64,000 nucleotides of DNA, taken from NCBI RefSeq assembly GCF_030684895.1, contig NZ_JAUXXP010000046.1, forward strand, positions 1 through 64,000. The letters are read 5' to 3'. Positions 39,244-48,264 of the stretch are shown here, in pieces. The notes below the pieces were generated by a model that had not been told where the DNA came from, ran no database searches, and was given only the letters and a program-made list of their open reading frames with translations. Each line of letters begins with the position of its first letter. Position 1 is the stretch's first letter. The translations under genes were made by a program, and so were the position numbers. This DNA comes from Pseudomonas sp. Its GTDB lineage: Bacteria > Pseudomonadota > Gammaproteobacteria > Pseudomonadales > Pseudomonadaceae.

Positions 39244-39267
39244 ATAGATTGAATAGAACCTATCTAT
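39244..39267. promoter_or_regulatory. Candidate LysR operator between dabB and NhaR-like gene
   Basis: ATAGAT-N12-ATCTAT is a perfect 6-bp dyad in the AT-rich 103-bp divergent gap. It is 60 bp from the dabB start and 19 bp from the regulator start, so a regulator bound here could act on both. Confidence 0.5.
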
Positions 39268-39286
39268 CTTTAATAAAGAACAATCA

Positions 39287-40159
39287 ATGCGCCGACTGAA
39301 TTTTCATCACCTGCATTACTTCTGGGCCGTCGCCAAGGAAGGCAACCTGACCCGCGCCGCACAATCATTGCATGTCGCTCAGTCGGCTCTCTCTACACAG
39401 ATTCGCGCCCTGGAAGAGCAGCTTGGTTACGCACTATTCATTCGCTCAGGCCGTAACCTGTTACTGACTGAGGCTGGCCGGCTAGCACTGGATTACGCCG
39501 AGAGCATTTTCGCCCTTGGCAACGAACTGCAAATGACCCTGCAGGGCACTCAGCAGGCTAACCAGAAGCTTCGCATCGGTGCGGTTGCCACTCTTTCACG
39601 TAACTTTCAAGAGAACCTACTGCGGCCGTTTCTAGGCCGCCGTGATGTGCACATCACGTTGGAATCGGGCAGCCTGGGGGAGTTATTGGAACGCCTGGCG
39701 CTGCACAAGCTGGACATAGTTTTAAGCAATACGCCGGTCAGTTCAGATGCCCAGCGCTCTTGGCGTTGCCAGCTATTGGATCGCCAATCAGTGTGCCTGG
39801 TCGGTCCGCCCCGTAGAGCGCCGCTACCTTTCGACCTGAAACGCGATCTGCAGCAAGTGCGCCTCATCGTGCCGGGCCGCAGTAGCGATATACGTAGCCA
39901 GTTCGAGTTGTTTTGCGACAGTCATGGTTTAAGCCCAACCATCTGCGCCGAGGTCGACGATATGGCCATGCTTCGACTCCTGGCGCGTGACTCCGGTGAC
40001 GTGGCGCTCTTACCAGCAGTGGTGGTGCAGGATGAATTACAGGCTGGCGTGCTACAGCTTTACGCACAAATCCCAGAGATTGCAGAGCAGTTTTTCGCGG
40101 TGACCCAGCAAAGACACTTCAACTTAGGGGTTCTCGATGAGCTGCTATCCGCGCATTGA
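39287..40159 (+). CDS. LysR-type regulator, NhaR-like
   Basis: 290 residues with the LysR winged helix (LNFHHLHYFWAVAKEGNLTRAAQSLHVAQSALSTQIRALEEQLG) and a substrate domain. The FHHLHYFWAVAKEGN start and overall sequence resemble NhaR, the regulator of Na+/H+ antiporters, which fits a neighbour (dabB) of the antiporter family. It diverges from dabBA and probably controls it. The ATG at 39287 lacks a strong Shine-Dalgarno. It is the last gene of the compositionally shifted block. Confidence 0.88.
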   Translation: MRRLNFHHLHYFWAVAKEGNLTRAAQSLHVAQSALSTQIRALEEQLGYALFIRSGRNLLLTEAGRLALDYAESIFALGNELQMTLQGTQQANQKLRIGAVATLSRNFQENLLRPFLGRRDVHITLESGSLGELLERLALHKLDIVLSNTPVSSDAQRSWRCQLLDRQSVCLVGPPRRAPLPFDLKRDLQQVRLIVPGRSSDIRSQFELFCDSHGLSPTICAEVDDMAMLRLLARDSGDVALLPAVVVQDELQAGVLQLYAQIPEIAEQFFAVTQQRHFNLGVLDELLSAH

Positions 40160-40480
40160 CGCCTAGCCATGGATCGAAGAGCGCGACCTCAAGGTAAATC
40201 AAATTTTTGGGAAGATCGCGCTGGGTCTGAAAGTGACTGAGTCGGCCTGGGCTTTTTAGACAACTCAACTAGTGACCTCATCTGGCCGCTTCCTGCCATT
40301 AGCATACGGCCACCTCGGGTCAACAGTTGCCAGTCGTCAGTTCGGCGCGCGCACGTCAGGTATGCGTGCTCATGACGAATGGATTGATTGGTCAGTGGTG
40401 ATGCAAATGGGTGGTCAAGTCCTTGCAATTACGCAAGGTATGAAACGTATATTTAGGACGGCCAATAGCAATATAAAAAA
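40160..40480. other. Non-coding junction, nothing recognised
   Basis: After the NhaR-like gene, about 320 bp carry no credible gene: the open frames here have no family features and atypical composition. It may be remnant DNA of the island edge. No integrase, transposase or tRNA is visible. Confidence 0.4.
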
Positions 40481-40510
40481 TCAAAATAAAGCCCTCTGGA
40501 CGAGGGCTGT
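40480..40510 (-). terminator. Hairpin terminator, minus strand
   Basis: AGCCCTC (40490-40496) and GAGGGCT (40502-40508) form a stem with a 5-base loop. On the minus strand it is followed by a T-rich tract, so it would stop leftward transcription, for example from the DUF6316-like gene. Confidence 0.5.
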
Positions 40511-40554
40511 TGGTAGCTTTAGTACATAGTTGGGCGCTGCAAAGAAAGTAATCG

Positions 40555-40760
40555 CGGTTTTTTATTGGCTCTGTACCAAATATTGTGTTGCAGGCTGCTT
40601 TTGTAGGGTGGGTTAGTGGCGCTGAGGCTCGTGATGGGCGGCACCACGCAATTCGGGCGCCGCGTAACCCACCCTACGCTTTACCGCGTTTCATGCACCG
40701 TATCGCTGCTCGGGATGACTCAACAGATAACGGGTACATAGCCTTTTTATTGGCTGGGGT
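40555..40760. repeat. Composite palindromic repeat region with GTAGGGTGG element
   Basis: A palindrome with arms GTAGGGTGGGTTA and TAACCCACCCTAC occupies 40603-40677. Around it, GGCTCTGTACC (40567-40577) faces an inverted GGGTACATAGCC (near 40733-40744), so the whole resembles a small non-autonomous element with inverted ends. The tail resembles the end of the 130-bp repeats at 1928 and 56330. Confidence 0.55.
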
Positions 40761-40768
40761 TTGGTGAT

Positions 40769-40978
40769 TCAGAACGCGCGGCTCTCGATGATCTCGTTGG
40801 CCTGGATCATTCGGCGGATATAGAAGGCGATCTCGCGTTCGGCATCCGTTCGGTTGAAGTAGGGACCTTCCAGGGTGCCCTCGCGGGTGGAGAAGAAGAA
40901 CTGGCCGTTGACCGCACTTACGCGCTCGCTGCGGTAGTGGGTGCCGGGGTTATGGTCGATGTTACGTTGGCCGAACAT
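40769..40978 (-). CDS. Small conserved protein, DUF6316-like
   Basis: 69 residues starting MFGQRNIDHNPGTHYRSERV, with a central NGQFFFSTREGTLEGPYFNRTDAEREI and a helical end. This is a small soluble protein conserved in Pseudomonas, which I believe is called DUF6316; no function is known. I start at 40978 because GGAGG lies upstream; the longer open frame has no support. Confidence 0.75.
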   Translation of the reverse strand: MFGQRNIDHNPGTHYRSERVSAVNGQFFFSTREGTLEGPYFNRTDAEREIAFYIRRMIQANEIIESRAF

Positions 40979-41267
40979 AAATGAACCTCCCGCAAAATGA
41001 GCTGCTGAGGTCAGTCTAAACGGCGTTTTTCTGGCTGCAGAATTTAACGACAAATGGTCGTTTTTGCCGAAATTCGGTGCGGTTTTTCCGCTTTTCATAT
41101 TTTTTGACGCCATAAGGCTGACTTGATGCTGTGCGGCCATCAGTACAGTTGCCGTAAATAGCTGTGCCTGGCTGTGGCTGTGCCGGTTTGCAGCTGCGGC
41201 CTAGAATGCTGCGTTGTCGCTTCAACCTGCATCGGGCAACGGTTGCGGCACGGGTTTCGAGGCGTTT

Positions 41268-42230
41268 ATGCATATTTCCTCCGGTCGCTGGCTCTATGGT
41301 CTGTTTCTCGCGCTGTTGACTGCGGTGCTGTGGGGCGTGCTGCCGATCAAGCTCAAGGAAGTGCTGCAGGTGATGGACCCGGTTACGGTGACCTGGTTTC
41401 GTCTGCTGGTTTCCGGCTCCATCTTGTTCGCCTACCTGGCTGCCAGCCAGCGCTTGCCGACGTTTCGTCCGCTGGGCAAGAAGGGCGCCTGGCTGTTGCT
41501 GCTGGCGATAGCCGGGTTGACCGCCAACTATGTGCTGTATCTGGTGGGTCTCAATTTGCTCAGCCCCGGCACGACGCAACTGGTGATTCAGGTGGCGCCG
41601 ATTCTGCTGTTGATCAGCAGCCTGTTTGTCTTCCGTGAACGTTTCAGTCTTGGCCAGGGGCTGGGCTTATTGGTGCTGCTGATCGGCTTTGCCTTGTTCT
41701 TCAACCAACGCTTGGATGAGCTGCTGACCTCGCTGACGGCCTACACCACAGGGGTGTTGATCGTGCTGCTGGCTGCGTTTGTTTGGGCGTTCTATGGGTT
41801 GGCGCAGAAACAGCTGCTGACGGTATGGAATTCGCTGCAGGTGATGATGGTGATCTACCTGGCCTGCGCATTGTTGCTGACGCCTTGGGCGCATCCGCTG
41901 CAAGCGCTGGAGCTGAGCCCGCTGCAGGGTTGGCTGCTGTTTGCCTGTTGCCTGAACACGCTGGTGGCTTATGGCGCGTTTGCCGAGGCGCTGGCGCATT
42001 GGGAGGCTTCGCGGGTCAGCGCCGCGTTGGCGATTACCCCGTTAGTAACCTTCGGCTCTGTGGCGCTGGCCGCCAGTTGGTGGCCTGACCATGTACAGCC
42101 GGAGCAGATCAACTGGTTGGCCTATGGTGGCGCGGTGCTGGTGGTATTGGGGTCTGCGCTGACTGCGTTGGGGCCTTCGCTACTGGCCGGTTGGCGCGCC
42201 CGCAAGGCGCGCTTGGCTGCACTGGCTTAA
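41268..42230 (+). CDS. EamA/DMT family transporter
   Basis: 320 residues with ten membrane helices arranged as two EamA repeats (first VLWGVLPIKLKEVLQVMDPVTVTWFRLL, second FVWAFYGLAQKQLL). Such proteins export metabolites or amino acids; the substrate is unknown. The start MHISSGRWLYG is preceded by GAGG. It converges with the oxidoreductase gene, ending 6 bp before its stop. Confidence 0.87.
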   Translation: MHISSGRWLYGLFLALLTAVLWGVLPIKLKEVLQVMDPVTVTWFRLLVSGSILFAYLAASQRLPTFRPLGKKGAWLLLLAIAGLTANYVLYLVGLNLLSPGTTQLVIQVAPILLLISSLFVFRERFSLGQGLGLLVLLIGFALFFNQRLDELLTSLTAYTTGVLIVLLAAFVWAFYGLAQKQLLTVWNSLQVMMVIYLACALLLTPWAHPLQALELSPLQGWLLFACCLNTLVAYGAFAEALAHWEASRVSAALAITPLVTFGSVALAASWWPDHVQPEQINWLAYGGAVLVVLGSALTALGPSLLAGWRARKARLAALA

Positions 42231-42236
42231 GAAGGT

Positions 42237-42857
42237 TTAAGCACGCACGCCCAGTGCTTCGGCGCGGCGTAGCCAGCTCTGGCGCTGTTCCTCGGAAGAG
42301 GGGCGTACCGGTGCGAATTCGGCCAGGCGGCGGGTTTTGATGCCGCTGAAACCGAGGATGGTACGGGTCATCTGCCGATGCCCAGGCGCGCCGTAGATCC
42401 AGCGAAAGTACCAGGGCGGCGTATCCATGGTCACCAGCAGATCGGCGGTGCGCCCAGTTAGCAGCTTGTCCCAGAGTTGCGAGCGGTTGCGATACTTGAA
42501 GGCAAAACCGGGCAGAAAGGTGCGGTCAAAAAAGCCTTTGAGCAGCGCGGGAATGCCACCCCACCAGACCGGGTAGACAAATACCAGATGCTCGGCCCAG
42601 TGGATCTGCCGCTGCGCTTCGAGCAGGTCCGGTTCCAGGGTCTGGCTTTGCTCGTAGCCATCGCGCAGCACCGGGTCGTAGCTCATCTCACCCAGTTTCA
42701 GCTGGCGTACCACGTGGCCCTTGCTGCGTGCGCCCTGGGCATAGGCTTCGCCGAGGGCATGGCAGAAGCTGCTGTTTTTCGGTGTGCCGAGAATCATCAG
42801 GATGCGTTTGCCGTCCCCTTCCAGTGGTGTTGCGCCGCTCTTTGCCGCTTCACTCAT
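42237..42857 (-). CDS. Flavodoxin-fold NAD(P)H-dependent oxidoreductase
   Basis: 206 residues with the flavodoxin_2 pattern of NAD(P)H quinone reductases: an early phosphate-binding loop [17 protein letters not shown], then [31 protein letters not shown] and [10 protein letters not shown]. It probably binds FMN or FAD and reduces quinones with two electrons. Its ATG overlaps the fumC stop by 8 bp, so it is translated after fumC from one transcript. Confidence 0.88.
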   Translation of the reverse strand: MSEAAKSGATPLEGDGKRILMILGTPKNSSFCHALGEAYAQGARSKGHVVRQLKLGEMSYDPVLRDGYEQSQTLEPDLLEAQRQIHWAEHLVFVYPVWWGGIPALLKGFFDRTFLPGFAFKYRNRSQLWDKLLTGRTADLLVTMDTPPWYFRWIYGAPGHRQMTRTILGFSGIKTRRLAEFAPVRPSSEEQRQSWLRRAEALGVRA

Positions 42858-44244
42858 GTTGACCTGCCTCCAGCATGTTTTCGGGACGCACCCAGGCGTC
42901 GAATTGTTCAGTGCTCAGGTAGCCCAGCTGCAGTGCTGCTTCACGCAGGGTGGTGCCATCCTGGTAGGCCTGCTTGGCGATCTGTGCGGCCTTGTCGTAG
43001 CCGATATGTGGGTTGAGTGCGGTCACCAGCATCAGGCCGCGCTCCAGGTGTTCGGCCATTTTCGCCGCGTCCGGTTGCAGGCCAGCGACGCAGTGCTGCT
43101 GGAAGTTATGGCAGCCATCAGCGAGCAAGCGTACCGATTGCAGCAGGTTGTGGATGATCACCGGCTTGAACACGTTGAGCTGCAGATGGCCCTGGCTTGC
43201 GGCAAAGGCAATTGTGGTGTCGTTACCGAGAACCTGGCAGGCCAGCATCGACAGCGCCTCGCATTGGGTGGGGTTGACCTTGCCCGGCATGATCGAGCTG
43301 CCAGGCTCATTGGCCGGCAAACGCACTTCGGCAAAACCTGCGCGGGGACCGGAGCCCAATAAACGCAGGTCGTTGGCAATCTTCATAAGGGCCACTGCGA
43401 GGGTTTTCAAGGCGCCCGATAACGCAACCAGCGGCTCGTGGCCGGACAGGGCGGCAAACTTGTTCGGCGCGCTGACCAGCGGCAGACCACTCAGTGCGGC
43501 CAGTTCAGCGGCCATGGCGTCGGCAAAACCCTGCGGCGAGTTTAAGCCGGTACCGACTGCCGTGCCGCCCTGGGCCAGTTCGCAGACTGCTGGCAGGGCA
43601 GCCTGGATGGCCCGCTCGGCGTAACCCAGCTGCGCGACAAAGGCCGAGAGTTCTTGGCCGAACGTCATTGGCGTGGCGTCCATCATATGGGTGCGGCCGG
43701 TCTTGACTAGGCGCGCATGGCGCTCGGCCTGCTCCTGCAAACCGTCGCGCAGCTCGCGCACGGCGGGCAGCAGCTGCTGTTGTACGGCTTGCACGGCGGC
43801 GATATGCATGGCCGTGGGGAAGCTGTCGTTGGAGCTTTGCGCGCGGTTGACGTGGTCGTTGGGGTGCACTGGCGTCTTGCCGCCACGGCCGCTGCCGGCC
43901 AGTTCATTGGCGCGCCCGGCGATCACTTCATTGACGTTCATATTGGTCTGCGTGCCGCTGCCGGTCTGCCAGACCACCAGGGGGAATTGTTCATCGTGCT
44001 GCCCGGCCAATACCTCGTTGGCCGCTTGCTCGATCAGTCGGGCCAGGTCGGCCGGTAATTCGCCAATGCGCTGGTTGACCCGCGCGGCAGCCTTCTTGAT
44101 CAGCGCCAGGGCATGCACCACAGCCAGGGGCATACGTTCCTGGCCAATGGCGAAATTGATCAGTGAGCGTTGGGTCTGCGCGCCCCAGTACGCTTCATCA
44201 GGTACTTCAATCGGGCCCAGGCTATCGGTTTCAGTGCGGCTCAT
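42850..44244 (-). CDS. fumC: Class II fumarate hydratase
   Basis: 464 residues with the fumarase/aspartase signature [15 protein letters not shown], plus [34 protein letters not shown] and [10 protein letters not shown]. It interconverts fumarate and malate without an iron-sulfur cluster, as part of the citric acid cycle. Length and start fit the family. In some pseudomonads fumC sits in an iron-responsive sodA operon; here its downstream partner is a flavodoxin-like oxidoreductase instead. Confidence 0.96.
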   Translation of the reverse strand: MSRTETDSLGPIEVPDEAYWGAQTQRSLINFAIGQERMPLAVVHALALIKKAAARVNQRIGELPADLARLIEQAANEVLAGQHDEQFPLVVWQTGSGTQTNMNVNEVIAGRANELAGSGRGGKTPVHPNDHVNRAQSSNDSFPTAMHIAAVQAVQQQLLPAVRELRDGLQEQAERHARLVKTGRTHMMDATPMTFGQELSAFVAQLGYAERAIQAALPAVCELAQGGTAVGTGLNSPQGFADAMAAELAALSGLPLVSAPNKFAALSGHEPLVALSGALKTLAVALMKIANDLRLLGSGPRAGFAEVRLPANEPGSSIMPGKVNPTQCEALSMLACQVLGNDTTIAFAASQGHLQLNVFKPVIIHNLLQSVRLLADGCHNFQQHCVAGLQPDAAKMAEHLERGLMLVTALNPHIGYDKAAQIAKQAYQDGTTLREAALQLGYLSTEQFDAWVRPENMLEAGQHE

Positions 44245-44362
44245 GGCGGCTCTCCTGATGGTTGCGCGTGCAGTAAGCGGATTGCCAGGCCAGCGATTGC
44301 CAGCCTGGCGTATCTCAGCTTAGGTCGCTATGCATCAGCAGAGGTTCAACATCGATGGCTTA

Positions 44363-45373
44363 TTACCAGCGGGCGTGGGTTTCACCCAGCCAGCCAAGGG
44401 CGTTGTTGACCGGCACGCGCTCACCTTCCGGGCCGCGCAGAACACCCTCGAAATGCCCGAACCACTGCTGCGTATCTGCATAGAACGGCCCTAGCCGACG
44501 GTAGGCCTGGTGGCGCTGGCGTGGGGTGAAGGTCAGCTGTACGGCATCATCCGTGCTGCGCAGTTGCCACGGCGCCAGTGGGTTGTGCGGCGCCTGGGTG
44601 ATGGCGATGAGGGTATCCAGGTGCTGCAGTTCGCCGCCGAACCACAGGGTGTTCTCGGATAGGCCGCTGTGGTCCGTCCATCCCGCGCCGAAGTTGCCGG
44701 CGATACCGCCCGGCGCAGCAAAGGCGGCGCGGGTCCAGTGGCTGTTGAGCGGCCAGACGCCACGGCCGAAATCCAGCGAAGCAAAGCTTTGCCCGGTGAC
44801 GCAGCTGAAATGCTGCTTACCCAGTTGCACGCTGCCACTGCAGGGCAGGCCCAGCTGACGGCTGGTAGCGTGAAAGCTATGCGGGCCAAGTGGGGCGACC
44901 AGATTGACCGAATCCAAGTGAGCAGGGCGCTGAATATCCAGGGCAACCTGCAGCGCCTGGCCGCCGATATCGGGTGCATTGATAGTGATTCGCGTGCGCC
45001 CGGTGTGTTCCGCCACGCGCAGTTGCAGGCGAGGGTGGTTGAATTCGTGACTGGCCTGCGGCTGATCTGGCAGGTCGCAGCCGCGACCGAATAGGCGGTA
45101 CTGGCTGTAGGCAACGGCTTGTCCGCTTTGCAGATCAAGGAAGTAGGCGGCGGCATAACCCAGGTAGTCGAGGTCGGCCTGGGTGAACGAGAGCATCCAC
45201 TGCGGGGTGGTGATGCACCAATGGTTCCAGCGTTTGCGCCGGCCGAAGTGCCCGGGTATTGCGCAATCAACCATGGGTCTGGGCGACCAGCCGATGGCTT
45301 GCGGGTTAAGCAGGCCGTGGCTGTCGCACAGCGCGATGGCGGCAAGAGGCTCTGGGTGAGTGAAACTGTTCAT
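44363..45373 (-). CDS. DUF2804 domain-containing protein
   Basis: 336 residues starting MNSFTHPEPL, with ALCDSHGLLNPQAIGWSPRP near the start and KRWNHWCITTPQWMLSFTQADLDYLGYA, which mark the DUF2804 family. The remainder looks rich in beta strands. Function is unknown. An alternative start four codons upstream (45385, MDVS) has a GAGG at longer spacing; I keep the start closest to the conserved region with modest confidence. Confidence 0.8.
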   Translation of the reverse strand: MNSFTHPEPLAAIALCDSHGLLNPQAIGWSPRPMVDCAIPGHFGRRKRWNHWCITTPQWMLSFTQADLDYLGYAAAYFLDLQSGQAVAYSQYRLFGRGCDLPDQPQASHEFNHPRLQLRVAEHTGRTRITINAPDIGGQALQVALDIQRPAHLDSVNLVAPLGPHSFHATSRQLGLPCSGSVQLGKQHFSCVTGQSFASLDFGRGVWPLNSHWTRAAFAAPGGIAGNFGAGWTDHSGLSENTLWFGGELQHLDTLIAITQAPHNPLAPWQLRSTDDAVQLTFTPRQRHQAYRRLGPFYADTQQWFGHFEGVLRGPEGERVPVNNALGWLGETHARW

Positions 45374-45636
45374 CGACACGTCCATGTGTGTGCTGGTGCC
45401 TCGCCTTGTGAGCGTCGGCACGCTGAAGCAGAGATGGTTTATCTGGCCGAGCATGCACAGGCCTTGGCCTGCTCGGCAAGTGCTGGCATTTTGGCCTTTA
45501 AGCAGGCGGTGCGCCAGTGCACAGTTGTAGTGTGAATTGATCGACGTGCTCACTTACTTGAGTGTGAGCGGTGCTTGGGCACAAAATGCCGACAATTGAG
45601 TCCAACAACACTCATTCCCTCCCTCAGGAGTAGTAC

Positions 45637-46137
45637 ATGTCACGTTTACCTGCCTTTTGCGCTGCCTTAATACTGACGTGCGGTAGTGCTCAGGTGCTCG
45701 CCGATGCCAAGAGCCACGCCGCCGACGCTGAGCGCTTCCTGCTGCTGGCCCGCGCCGACAAGCTGGCTGTACCGGTGTATGCCCAGGTGCAGCAGATGTT
45801 TGCCCAGCGTTTTGCCGAAAGCAATGCGCCGCAGAGCGAGAAGGCCGTTCTGGAAACCTATCAGGCCCAGGCCAATGTAGCCCTTGAGCAGGCCGTGGGC
45901 TGGGACAGGCTAAAACCGGATATGGTCAAGCTCTACACCAGTAACTTCACTGAGCAGGAAATGAAAGACCTGATCCGTTTCTATGAATCGCCGCTGGGCA
46001 AGAAAGTCCTGGAAAAGATGCCGACGCTGACCGCGCAGTCTGCACAACTGACCCAGGGCAAGCTGGAAGCCGCCGTACCCAAGGTCAACCAGCTGCTGGC
46101 GGAAATGACCACCAAGCTGACTCCGAAAAAGCCCTGA
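45637..46137 (+). CDS. DUF2059 domain-containing exported protein
   Basis: 166 residues with a signal peptide (FCAALILTCGSAQVLADA) and a helical mature domain containing NFTEQEMKDLIRFYESPLGKKVLEKMP, the hallmark of DUF2059. Likely periplasmic; function unknown. Start has AGGAG upstream. The BolA-like gene begins 12 bp after the stop, so the two probably share a transcript. Confidence 0.87.
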   Translation: MSRLPAFCAALILTCGSAQVLADAKSHAADAERFLLLARADKLAVPVYAQVQQMFAQRFAESNAPQSEKAVLETYQAQANVALEQAVGWDRLKPDMVKLYTSNFTEQEMKDLIRFYESPLGKKVLEKMPTLTAQSAQLTQGKLEAAVPKVNQLLAEMTTKLTPKKP

Positions 46138-46149
46138 GTGACAGTATCA

Positions 46150-46443
46150 ATGCCGAAAATCGATTTACTGCAAGCCGCTCTGGCGAGCCTGCAACCCCAG
46201 CACCTTGAGGTGCTGGATGAAAGCCATATGCACAGCCGTGGCCTGGAAACCCATTACAAGGCAGTGATCGTCAGCGAGCAGTTTGCTGGCCTGAATGCGG
46301 TCAAACGTCACCAGAAAGTCTATGCCTGCGTAGGTGAACTGATGGGGCAGATCCATGCCCTGGCGCTGCACACGTATACCTCCGATGAGTGGTCGCAGCA
46401 GGGTGTGGCGCCGGCGTCGCCGACCTGCAAGGGCGGCCACTGA
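46150..46443 (+). CDS. BolA family protein
   Basis: 97 residues with the BolA pattern [29 protein letters not shown] followed by [10 protein letters not shown] and [13 protein letters not shown]. The histidine positions used by BolA proteins for [2Fe-2S] binding with monothiol glutaredoxins are present. It could act in stress morphology or iron-sulfur handling. I prefer the ATG at 46150; a GTG at 46138 adds four residues. Confidence 0.88.
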   Translation: MPKIDLLQAALASLQPQHLEVLDESHMHSRGLETHYKAVIVSEQFAGLNAVKRHQKVYACVGELMGQIHALALHTYTSDEWSQQGVAPASPTCKGGH

Positions 46444-46523
46444 GAACCTGCTTACGATCTCGCGAGCTAGAGCCCTGCTTTTAACGCATCAGGGCCGACG
46501 CGCAGCAGATCGTAAACAGGTTC
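46444..46523. repeat. 80-bp inverted-repeat element (MITE-like)
   Basis: GAACCTGCTTACGATCT (46444-46460) and AGATCGTAAACAGGTTC (46507-46523) are near-perfect inverted ends. The inside contains a second dyad (AGCCCTG...CAGGGC). I recall near-identical elements scattered in Pseudomonas genomes. It lies one base after the BolA stop. Confidence 0.7.
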
Positions 46524-46575
46524 TGAGGCAATTCGCCTCTACACGGCGCTTCTCAAGGGCAGTAAACTGCGCACC

Positions 46576-46604
46576 CCGCCGGCCTAGCGCCGGCGGTTTT
46601 GTTT
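46576..46604 (+). terminator. Rho-independent terminator before trhO
   Basis: CCGCCGGC (46576-46583) and GCCGGCGG (46589-46596) form an 8-bp GC stem with a 5-base loop followed by TTTTGTTT. It ends transcription from the DUF2059-BolA side about 85 bp before trhO. Confidence 0.8.
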
Positions 46605-46690
46605 GCAGGTGGTCAGCCTATCAACTCGCAGCCGGCCACTTTTATATCCCGGTCCGCCCTTTACGTGGGCGACTACTGAAGGACGTGCAC

Positions 46691-47629
46691 ATGACTGACA
46701 AGATCGTTGTCGCCGCGCTGTATAAATTCGTTTCCCTGCCCGACTTCCATGAGCTGCGCGAACCTCTGCTGCAAGCCATGCTGGATAACGGCATCAAGGG
46801 CACGTTGCTGATTGCTGAAGAGGGCATCAACGGCACCGTGTCTGGCAGTCGTGCTGGAGTCGACGGGCTGCTCGCCTGGTTTGCCCTGGATGCGCGCCTG
46901 GCCGATATCGACCATAAAGAGTCCTACTGCGATGAGCAGCCGTTCTATCGCACCAAGGTCAAGCTGAAGAAGGAAATCGTCACCCTGGGCGTGCCGGGTG
47001 TTGATCCGAACCAGAAGGTCGGCACCTATGTTGAGCCCAAGGACTGGAATGCGCTGATCTCGGACCCGGAAGTGCTGCTGATCGATACGCGCAACGATTA
47101 TGAAGTGGCGATCGGCACCTTCGAGGGCGCGGTCGACCCGAAAACCAAGTCGTTCCGCGAGTTTCCCGAGTACATCAAGGCGCACTTCGACCCGGCCAAG
47201 CACAAAAAAGTCGCAATGTTCTGCACCGGCGGTATCCGCTGCGAGAAGGCCTCCAGCTATATGCTCGGTGAAGGGTTTGAGGAGGTTTTCCACCTCAAGG
47301 GCGGCATTCTCAAGTACCTCGAAGAGGTGCCGCAGGAACAGACTAAATGGCAGGGCGACTGCTTTGTCTTCGATAATCGGGTGACCGTGCGTCACGACCT
47401 CAGCGAAGGCGATTACGACCAGTGCCACGCCTGTCGCACGCCGGTGTCGGTGGAAGATCGTCAGTCCGAACTCTATACCCCAGGCGTCAGTTGCCCGCAT
47501 TGCTGGGACTCGCTGCCGGAGAAAACCCGCGCCGGTGCCCGCGAGCGTCAGCGGCAGATTGAGCTGGCCAAAGAACGTAATCAGCCACACCCGCTGGGCT
47601 ACAACCCCCGACAAAACCGCGAGGCTTAA
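46691..47629 (+). CDS. trhO: tRNA uridine(34) 5-hydroxylase TrhO, rhodanese-related
   Basis: 312 residues: an N-terminal acylphosphatase-like part ([31 protein letters not shown]), a rhodanese domain with [16 protein letters not shown] and the active cysteine in [12 protein letters not shown], and a C-terminal cysteine-rich zinc-like segment (CHAC, CPHC). TrhO uses oxygen to hydroxylate U34 of some tRNAs. ATG start with a GGACG upstream. The DsbA-like gene begins two bases after the stop. Confidence 0.93.
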   Translation: MTDKIVVAALYKFVSLPDFHELREPLLQAMLDNGIKGTLLIAEEGINGTVSGSRAGVDGLLAWFALDARLADIDHKESYCDEQPFYRTKVKLKKEIVTLGVPGVDPNQKVGTYVEPKDWNALISDPEVLLIDTRNDYEVAIGTFEGAVDPKTKSFREFPEYIKAHFDPAKHKKVAMFCTGGIRCEKASSYMLGEGFEEVFHLKGGILKYLEEVPQEQTKWQGDCFVFDNRVTVRHDLSEGDYDQCHACRTPVSVEDRQSELYTPGVSCPHCWDSLPEKTRAGARERQRQIELAKERNQPHPLGYNPRQNREA

Positions 47630-47631
47630 GC

Positions 47632-48264
47632 ATGCAAGCACGCCTGCTCTATGTGATGGACCCGATGTGTTCATGGTGCTGGGGCTTTGCCCCGGTGCTG
47701 GAGTCCCTCGCTGAGCAGGCCGCTGCGGCAGGCGTCGGCCTGCAGCTCGTGCTGGGCGGCTTGCGCCGTGATGGCGTGGCTATCGATGCCGCGGCGCGGG
47801 TGCGTTACCTGGGTTACTGGCAGGCGGTCAATGCCAGCACTGGTCAACTGTTCAACTTCAATGCCGGTTTGCCAGAAGGCTTGGTCTACGACACCGAGCC
47901 GGCCTGCCGCGCATTGGTCACGGCGCGCAGCCTGGCCCCCGAGCTGGTCTGGCCGCTGACTCAGTTGATCCAGCGCGCGTTCTATACCGAAGGGGTGGAT
48001 GTCACCCGCGCCAGTGTGCTGGTGGAGTTGGCCGAGCGCGCGGGGATACCGCGCATCGTGTTTGCCGAAGCCTTCGACAGCGCCGTGCAACGCGCCGCCA
48101 CCGCCGCCGATTTCAGCTGGACCCAGGATTTAGGTATTGCCGGCTTTCCCACTCTGCTGGCAGAGCGCAACGGCCAAGTGGCGCTGTTGACTAACGGCTA
48201 TCAACCTTTAGATGTGCTGCAGCCCTTACTTGCGCGCTGGCTGGAGCGGGTTGCCCATGCCTGA
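47632..48264 (+). CDS. DsbA family thiol oxidoreductase-like protein
   Basis: 210 residues with a thioredoxin-like DsbA fold and the active motif CSWC in MDPMCSWCWGFAP, and a cis-proline segment GIAGFPTLL. No signal peptide is present, so it is probably cytoplasmic, close to the FrnE-like group. The substrate is unknown. It begins 2 bp after trhO and overlaps the ABC exporter start by 8 bp. Confidence 0.88.
   Translation: MQARLLYVMDPMCSWCWGFAPVLESLAEQAAAAGVGLQLVLGGLRRDGVAIDAAARVRYLGYWQAVNASTGQLFNFNAGLPEGLVYDTEPACRALVTARSLAPELVWPLTQLIQRAFYTEGVDVTRASVLVELAERAGIPRIVFAEAFDSAVQRAATAADFSWTQDLGIAGFPTLLAERNGQVALLTNGYQPLDVLQPLLARWLERVAHA

Noticed and set aside
31243-40525. AGTACAT near both island edges as attachment-site direct repeats
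   Set aside because: Only seven bases match, which is expected by chance over this length.
40189-40529. Open frames of 79 and 85 codons on opposite strands at the right island edge
   Set aside because: They overlap each other, lack good ribosome sites and show no family features.
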